From CF-118 sp035689345 (lineage in GTDB: Bacteria; Chloroflexota; Dormibacteria; Dormibacterales; Dormibacteraceae): a stretch of DNA of 17,469 nt. Under the pieces are notes generated by a model, which saw only the letters and a list, made by a program, of their open reading frames with translations, ran no database searches and was not told where the DNA came from. Shown here piece after piece: positions 13,645 to 17,469 of the stretch (positions within the stretch are counted from its first letter, which is position 1; every line of letters begins with the position of its first letter). Both the position numbers and the translations under genes were made by a program. The stretch is taken from assembly GCA_035689345.1 (NCBI GenBank), contig DASSLR010000061.1:1-17469 (forward strand), in the 5' to 3' direction.

Positions 13645-13740
13645 TCACTGACAGTGGCAGATCGTGTCTGCGCCCACCGAGGCGGCGGTGACCAGGACGG
13701 CGGAGACAGCCAGGATCATCGAGATGAGAAAACGGCGCAT
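13645..13740 (-). CDS. 31-residue secreted peptide, candidate pheromone of the adjacent TPR regulator
   Basis: ATG 13740 to TGA 13645. It starts MRRFLISM, has a hydrophobic core (ILAVSAVLVTAA) and a V-G-A signal peptidase I site, leaving DTICHCQ as predicted mature heptapeptide. A perfect AAGGAGGAG ribosome site stands 4 nt before the ATG, better than for most genes in the window. It is the gene just upstream of, and on the same strand as, the HTH-TPR regulator. RRNPP systems encode such short exported propeptides whose C-terminal 5-10 residues act as signal. The C-x-C in the tail could instead bind metal or be modified. It could also be a cut-down secreted protein of no signalling role. It is small enough to be missed by gene callers. 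Confidence 0.72.
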   Translation of the reverse strand: MRRFLISMILAVSAVLVTAASVGADTICHCQ

Positions 13741-13743
13741 CGA

Positions 13744-13753
13744 ACTCCTCCTT
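13744..13753 (-). promoter_or_regulatory. Shine-Dalgarno of the 31-residue peptide
   Basis: AAGGAGGAGT on the minus strand, directly before ATG 13740. This consensus-strength site is the main proof that the short frame is translated. Confidence 0.8.
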
Positions 13754-13761
13754 GCGCAAAT

Positions 13762-13779
13762 TCGCCCCGGGCGGGGCGA
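13762..13779. promoter_or_regulatory. Inverted repeat in the peptide gene leader
   Basis: TCGCCCC (13762-13768) and GGGGCGA (13773-13779) are perfect complements around GGGC. It lies 8 nt upstream of the peptide Shine-Dalgarno. It could be a regulator operator or an RNA hairpin beside the ribosome site. A perfect TTGACA (-35 type, minus strand) is at 13816-13811, with TTGACT 17 nt after it. Confidence 0.45.
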
Positions 13780-13882
13780 GTGGCGCCAGTCAATCGCTAA
13801 ACGGAGGAGTTGTCAAGCAACGCATAACAGCCTGGCCGGGAAGGCCCAGGCCCAGCCAGGCTGAGATCGGAAATGCCCTTTC

Positions 13883-13888
13883 TATACT
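13883..13888 (+). promoter_or_regulatory. Candidate -10 of the GAF-LuxR gene
   Basis: TATACT, 45 nt before GTG 13934. No good -35 is seen at 16-18 bp, so it may need an activator. The stretch 13741-13933 is otherwise the divergent regulatory region between the peptide gene and this gene. Confidence 0.35.
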
Positions 13889-13933
13889 TGGCCTGAAGCC
13901 GTTCACTTCACGGGCAGGGAGAGTGGGATCCAG

Positions 13934-15265
13934 GTGAGCGAGGCCGCCTCGAACGGGCCTGGCGAACGCGAGGGCGTGGCCCTGGAGTCCGACCACGTGC
14001 TCACCGAGCTCAACGACCGGATCGCCGACGCCCGCCTCGGCCCGGAGGCGATCCTCAACGCCGTGACCAGCGCCCTCAGCCGGCTGCGGCGGGGCACGTG
14101 GGTCGCCTACCTGATCGGCAAAGACCCTCGCAACATCAAGGTGGTCGCAGCGAACGAGAAGAACCCGCAGCTCGCGCGCTATCTCGAGGACATGCACCGA
14201 TCAGGCGAGGCTTCGGCTCTGGCGTTCGCCGACCAGGTCATCGAGTCAGGTGAGCCGCTCCTGCTGCCTCACCTCTCCCGGGAGAGCTTCCTCAGCTCGC
14301 TTCGGGCCGACGTGCACACGTACTTCACGAAGAAGTCACCGCCTGCCATGGCGCCATGGGTCGACGTCGCCATCATGGCCGTGCCGATGCGGGCGCGCGG
14401 CGCCACCGTCGGCACGCTGGCTCTGTACGAGGCGCGGCCGGACCAGCCGCTGACCCCTCGAGACGTCGAGTGGCTGCAGCCGATAGCTGACCGCACGGGT
14501 CTCGCGGCGGACAACGCCCAGCTCTACGTCGACGCGAACTCCCGCCTGGAGAGATTGGCCGCAGTTCGGAGTGTGAGCCTCGCCATGGCGGCGAGCGGCG
14601 ACCTCCGACTCACCCTGCAGGTGATCCTGGACCACGTCCTCGCGGGCCTCGCGGTGGACGCCGCCGACGTGATGCTGATGGACGAATCGGACGGGAACCT
14701 CGTGAGCGCGGCCCACGCCGGCTTTCGCTCGACGTCGGTGCCCGACTACCGGCTCGAGCCAGGCGACATCCCGCATGGGCGGCTCGCCGACAGGCCCCGC
14801 ATCGAGATCCTCACCGGTGGCACGCTCGCCAAGTTCAAGCGCCGGACGCTGTTCGCGCGCGAAGGCTTCCGCGCTTACTGTGCGGCGGGCCTCAACACCC
14901 GCGGCCGGAACGTCGGCGTTCTCGAGCTCTTCCATCGCACCGCCCTGGACCCCGACGATGAATGGCTCGGGTTTCTCGACGCGATCGCTGGAATGACGGC
15001 CATGGCGATCGACAACGCAGCCATGTCAGACGCGCTGCGCCGGAGCTCTCACACCTCGGTGCCGACAGGGGCGCCCCGGCTCACGAATCTCGAGCGGCAG
15101 ATCCTCGGCCAGGTGGTCGAGGGCGCCACCAACATGGCCATCGCCAGGGCCCTGCACCTCAGCCAGAGCACCGTCAAGTTCCACGTCCGCCAGATCCTGC
15201 AGAAGGTGGGGGTCGGTAACCGCACCGAGCTGGCGCGCCTGGCCACGCGAGAAGGCTGGACGTAA
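13934..15265 (+). CDS. GAF-GAF-LuxR transcriptional regulator
   Basis: 443 residues from GTG 13934, with AGGGAGAG about 12 nt upstream. Residues about 20-190 form a first GAF-like sensor (TWVAYLIGKDPRNIKVVAANEK, VAIMAVPMRARGATVGTLALYE, LQPIADRTGLAADNAQLY). Residues about 205-365 form a second (VSLAMAASGDLRLTLQVILDHV, ADVMLMDESDGNLVSAAHAGF, FRAYCAAGLNTRGRNVGVLELF). A LuxR/FixJ HTH ends it (about 380-440): LTNLERQILGQVVEGATNMAIARALHLSQSTVKFHVRQILQKVGVGNRTELARLA. It has no receiver domain, so it probably responds to a small ligand, gas or redox signal sensed by the GAF domains. It starts the rightward signalling block. Confidence 0.9.
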   Translation: MSEAASNGPGEREGVALESDHVLTELNDRIADARLGPEAILNAVTSALSRLRRGTWVAYLIGKDPRNIKVVAANEKNPQLARYLEDMHRSGEASALAFADQVIESGEPLLLPHLSRESFLSSLRADVHTYFTKKSPPAMAPWVDVAIMAVPMRARGATVGTLALYEARPDQPLTPRDVEWLQPIADRTGLAADNAQLYVDANSRLERLAAVRSVSLAMAASGDLRLTLQVILDHVLAGLAVDAADVMLMDESDGNLVSAAHAGFRSTSVPDYRLEPGDIPHGRLADRPRIEILTGGTLAKFKRRTLFAREGFRAYCAAGLNTRGRNVGVLELFHRTALDPDDEWLGFLDAIAGMTAMAIDNAAMSDALRRSSHTSVPTGAPRLTNLERQILGQVVEGATNMAIARALHLSQSTVKFHVRQILQKVGVGNRTELARLATREGWT

Positions 15266-15290
15266 AGCCGGAACTTAGCCTTTCGGCTAA
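15266..15290 (+). terminator. Weak terminator or alternative hairpins after the GAF-LuxR gene
   Basis: Two mutually exclusive stems share this stretch. AGCCGGAA (15266-15273) pairs with TTTCGGCT (15281-15288, one G-T pair), or TTAGCC (15275-15280) pairs with GGCTAA (15285-15290) around TTTC. No clear T run follows. The rest of 15291-15388 holds a TTGACA at 15305-15310 without a matching -10. Confidence 0.35.
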
Positions 15291-15388
15291 TGTTAACTAG
15301 CCACTTGACAGGTAATTGCACCTTTGGAGAGGGGCCGGTCCTCTGAGTTCAGGCCTAGTTTGAAACAGCCCGCGGGGGCGAACTGCAG

Positions 15389-15718
15389 ATGTCCCTTGAC
15401 ACGGCGACCATGGCTGCGCCTGCCGGGGCCGCGGAGGCCCGGTTCGACCGCGTCGACGGCCGCCCCGAGCTCGATGAGTCCAGCCCCTCCCTGTCCGGCT
15501 GGCGCGCGGCGCTGGCGGCCACGGTCGTGGTCGCGGTGGTGGTGCTCCTGGCCTCGCCCGCGCTCGCCGCGCTCGAGCCGGCGATGGTCTCGCGGGCGGC
15601 CATGTGGGTACGCCTCTCCGCCTTCACTCCGGTGATGCTGGGCGCGCGCGCGTTGGTATTCGTCGTGGCCCTCGTCGTGATCACCAGACCTGCTCCCCGC
15701 CATGACGGCGCGGATTAA
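15389..15718 (+). CDS. Small two-helix membrane protein of unknown function
   Basis: 109 residues from ATG 15389. A 36-residue polar N-terminus (rich in Ala/Glu/Asp) precedes helix 1 at about 41-62 (ALAATVVVAVVVLLASPAL). Helix 2 is about 80-98 (PVMLGARALVFVVALVVIT), with a short charged tail. No known domain. It lies between the GAF-LuxR gene and the HD-GYP gene on the same strand (72 bp before the latter), so a role in that signalling set is possible but not shown. Confidence 0.65.
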   Translation: MSLDTATMAAPAGAAEARFDRVDGRPELDESSPSLSGWRAALAATVVVAVVVLLASPALAALEPAMVSRAAMWVRLSAFTPVMLGARALVFVVALVVITRPAPRHDGAD

Positions 15719-15790
15719 GAAGGCTGAACCGTCGAGCCCGCTGATTAACATCGAACCAGCAGGGAATCGCGGGCGGGGGGAATCTGCGGA

Positions 15791-16786
15791 ATGACAGTGT
15801 TGCAGCAGCGGCAGGCGTCGCACGGCGCGCCACTCGTGCTGGTCGTCGACGACGGCGAGACCAATCGCGCGCTCGTGGAAGCGTTCCTATCGGACCTCGA
15901 CTGCCGCCTCGAGTCGGTTGAGGACGGCCCGTCAGCCCTGGCCTCCATCGACAGGGAGCCACCGGACCTCGTACTGCTCGATGTGCAGATGCCCGGGATG
16001 GATGGCTACGAGGTCTGCCGCGCCATCAAGGCCCGGCCGCGTGGACACCTGCTGCCGGTCGTGATGCTCACCGCGCTCGACAACGCGACGGACCGCGTGC
16101 TTGCGCTCGAAGCCGGCGCGGACGACTTCATGAGCAAGCCGGTCGACCGTGTCGAGCTCGTGGCGCGCGTCCGTTCGGCACTCCGGTTGAAGGCCGTCTA
16201 CGACACGCTCGACAGCGCCGAGCAGGTCATCTTCTCGCTGGCCGCCGCGGTCGAGGCCAAGGACAAGTACACCGAGAAGCACACGCACCGCGTGGCGGAG
16301 ACCGCGCGCCATGTCGGCGAGAAGATGGGACTGCCCGAACGCGCCCTGGATGCGCTGTATCGCGGCGGGATGATCCACGACATCGGCAAGATCGGCGTGC
16401 CCGACGCCATCCTGCTGAAGCCCGGGCCGCTGTCGGGTGACGAGCTGCGGATCATGCGCGCGCACACGACAGTAGGCGAGAGCATCGTGCGGCCGCTACG
16501 CTCGGGCACGAACCTGCTGCCGATCGTGCGCAACCATCACGAGCACTTCGACGGCAACGGCTATCCCGACGGGCTGGCGGGCCGCGCCATCCCCCGCCTC
16601 GCCCGCATCGTCGCTGTTTGCGATTCGTACGACGCGCTCGTGACGGATCGTCCCTACCGCAAGGCGCGCAGCGTCGAGGATGCGATCGCGACGCTGGTCG
16701 ACGGCGCGGGCAGGCAGTGGGACCCGGAGGTCGTCGAAGTCCTGGTCGGTGAGCTGTCCAACATCACCGCGGTCGGAGTCGCCTGA
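15791..16786 (+). CDS. RpfG-like response regulator: REC plus HD-GYP c-di-GMP phosphodiesterase
   Basis: 331 residues from ATG 15791. The receiver domain (about 15-132) has D20-D21, phosphoacceptor D64 (LVLLDVQMPGMDGYE), T94 and K116. The HD-GYP domain (about 145-325) shows H164 in EKHTHRV, the H196-D197 metal pair in MIHDIGKIGVPD, H225, H249-H250 and the HHEHFDGNGYPDG motif with GYP at 257-259. These metal ligands are complete, so the enzyme should degrade c-di-GMP to pGpG/GMP when its receiver is phosphorylated. Its partner is likely the membrane sensor that starts 1 nt after its stop. Confidence 0.93.
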   Translation: MTVLQQRQASHGAPLVLVVDDGETNRALVEAFLSDLDCRLESVEDGPSALASIDREPPDLVLLDVQMPGMDGYEVCRAIKARPRGHLLPVVMLTALDNATDRVLALEAGADDFMSKPVDRVELVARVRSALRLKAVYDTLDSAEQVIFSLAAAVEAKDKYTEKHTHRVAETARHVGEKMGLPERALDALYRGGMIHDIGKIGVPDAILLKPGPLSGDELRIMRAHTTVGESIVRPLRSGTNLLPIVRNHHEHFDGNGYPDGLAGRAIPRLARIVAVCDSYDALVTDRPYRKARSVEDAIATLVDGAGRQWDPEVVEVLVGELSNITAVGVA

Positions 16787-16787
16787 G

Positions 16788-17469
16788 ATGACCAGCTTCC
16801 TCGCCTTCATGCAGGACCTCGTCGCGGTGGCTTTCCTCGCTCTGGGTGTAGCCACGGCCGCCATCTGGTTCCGTCGGCGCGACCGGTCGTCCGGGCTCCT
16901 GGCGCTCGCGATCATCCTTCTCTCGCTGGAGGTCGCGTTCAGCCGAATGACTCAGCTGCTGCACATCACGAGCCCGGTGCTGAGCGTGGTCAACCTGCTC
17001 GCGTTCATCGGCTCCGGCTATGCGCTCTTCAGCTACCGGGCTTCGATCATCCCTCTCTCTCGGAAGTGGCGGGTCGGGGCAGCTTCGGTGTTGGGCGCCG
17101 CGGTCGTCGCGTACGTGGTGGCGACGGCGCTGTCGGCCCGGCCCACGGTGCTGTTGTGGATCGCGCTCGGGCTTCTGGCCGCGTGGGCCGTCGTCGTGCT
17201 CGAGCCGATAATCCGTTTCTTCCTCGTCGCGCGCGGGCTGCCCGCGGTGCAGGCCTGGCGGCTGCGGTCGCTGAGCCTCGGGTTCGCGGGGCTGGTCGCG
17301 ATCATCGCCTTTCTTCTCGCGTTGGTCGCGGCCGGTACGAAGAAGATCGACCCTGCCGTCACAGCAGGCATCGAGGTCGTGGTGCTCGCGATCGTGCCTC
17401 TCCTGTACGTGAGCTTCGCGCCGCCGGCGTGGCTCCGCCGCGAGTGGCGCGCGTCCGAAGAGGAGGGAT
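16788..17469 (+). CDS. Multi-helix membrane sensor, N-terminal part (probable kinase or cyclase input domain)
   Basis: Starts at ATG 16788, 1 nt after the HD-GYP stop, and runs off the right edge after 227 codons. About seven hydrophobic segments are seen: FLAFMQDLVAVAFLALGV, SGLLALAIILLSLEVAF, VLSVVNLLAFIGSGYALF, VGAASVLGAAVVAYVVATAL, VLLWIALGLLAAWAVVVL, LGFAGLVAIIAFLLALVAAG and IEVVVLAIVPLLYVSF. FAPPAWLRREWRASEEEG then leaves the membrane with a charged, probably coiled-coil start, as in sensor kinases and GGDEF proteins. The output domain is outside the window. Pairing with the receiver of the HD-GYP protein is inferred from the tight coupling. Confidence 0.75.
   Translation, partial: MTSFLAFMQDLVAVAFLALGVATAAIWFRRRDRSSGLLALAIILLSLEVAFSRMTQLLHITSPVLSVVNLLAFIGSGYALFSYRASIIPLSRKWRVGAASVLGAAVVAYVVATALSARPTVLLWIALGLLAAWAVVVLEPIIRFFLVARGLPAVQAWRLRSLSLGFAGLVAIIAFLLALVAAGTKKIDPAVTAGIEVVVLAIVPLLYVSFAPPAWLRREWRASEEEG

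Noticed and set aside
13788..13816. TTGACA / 17 nt / TTGACT as a full sigma-70 promoter for the peptide gene
   Set aside because: The -35 is perfect, but the -10 matches only 3 of 6 bases, so I did not list it as a promoter on its own.
13664..13864. 66-codon + strand frame across the peptide gene
   Set aside because: No signal or ribosome site; the opposite strand has a perfect Shine-Dalgarno and signal peptide in the same place.
15290..15346. 18-codon ORF in the leader of the 15389 gene (begins MLTSHLTG)
   Set aside because: No Shine-Dalgarno and no hydrophobic or attenuator-like codon pattern.
1..17469. CRISPR arrays, tRNA/rRNA genes, insertion sequences, prophage parts
   Set aside because: No regularly spaced repeats, cloverleaf, transposase or terminal inverted repeats were seen. 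The DUF222 gene is the only element of possibly mobile character.

Overview
GC-rich bacterial DNA of about 68% G+C by eye. Many genes start with GTG or TTG, and several have a TAnnnT hexamer 6-8 nt before the start, which suggests leaderless transcripts. The gene mix is a DUF222/13E12 HNH-type protein, an F420-type luciferase-like oxidoreductase, HTH-TOBE molybdate control, GAF-LuxR and HD-GYP regulators, and small membrane proteins. It suggests a soil lineage near Chloroflexota/Candidatus Dormibacterota or a deep actinobacterial relative. This is inference; the window has no rRNA or marker gene.

Layout. 1-396 (-): N-terminal part of a DUF222 protein with a LexA-like palindrome in its 5' region. 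578-952 (+): a secreted low-complexity protein with a strong terminator. 1037-4797 (-): a molybdate operon (HTH-TOBE regulator, modA, modB, modC, phosphoesterase) in which all four junctions are 4-nt NTGA stop/start overlaps. A 30-bp-spaced direct repeat lies upstream of the regulator. 4853-5686 (-): LLM-class oxidoreductase. 5767-6507 (-): two small membrane proteins. 6560-7963: a PAP2 phosphatase and a diacylglycerol-kinase-like gene converge with 3 bp between them. 8067-8240 (+): a very hydrophobic peptide with a near-perfect Shine-Dalgarno.

8318-12151 (-) is a five-gene unit: OmpR-type regulator, sensor kinase, a six-helix membrane protein with a His-rich C-terminal domain, a four-helix membrane protein, and a SelW/SelT-type (Rdx) thioredoxin-like protein. 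The Rdx protein is readable only if an in-frame TGA in its Cys-x-x-[TGA] motif is decoded as selenocysteine. A bacterial SECIS-like hairpin begins 6 nt after the TGA. The usual start call would lose the N-terminus and the active site.

12193-13740 (-) is the second main find. A 31-codon gene with a perfect Shine-Dalgarno encodes a signal peptide plus a predicted 7-residue tail, DTICHCQ. It lies directly upstream of an Xre-HTH protein with about eight TPR repeats. This is the layout of RRNPP peptide-pheromone quorum-sensing pairs, which to my knowledge are mainly a Firmicutes system.

13934-17469 (+) is a signalling block: a GAF-GAF-LuxR regulator, a small membrane protein, an RpfG-like REC/HD-GYP c-di-GMP phosphodiesterase, and, 1 nt after it, a multi-helix membrane sensor cut by the window end. 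No tRNA, rRNA, CRISPR array or insertion sequence was seen.
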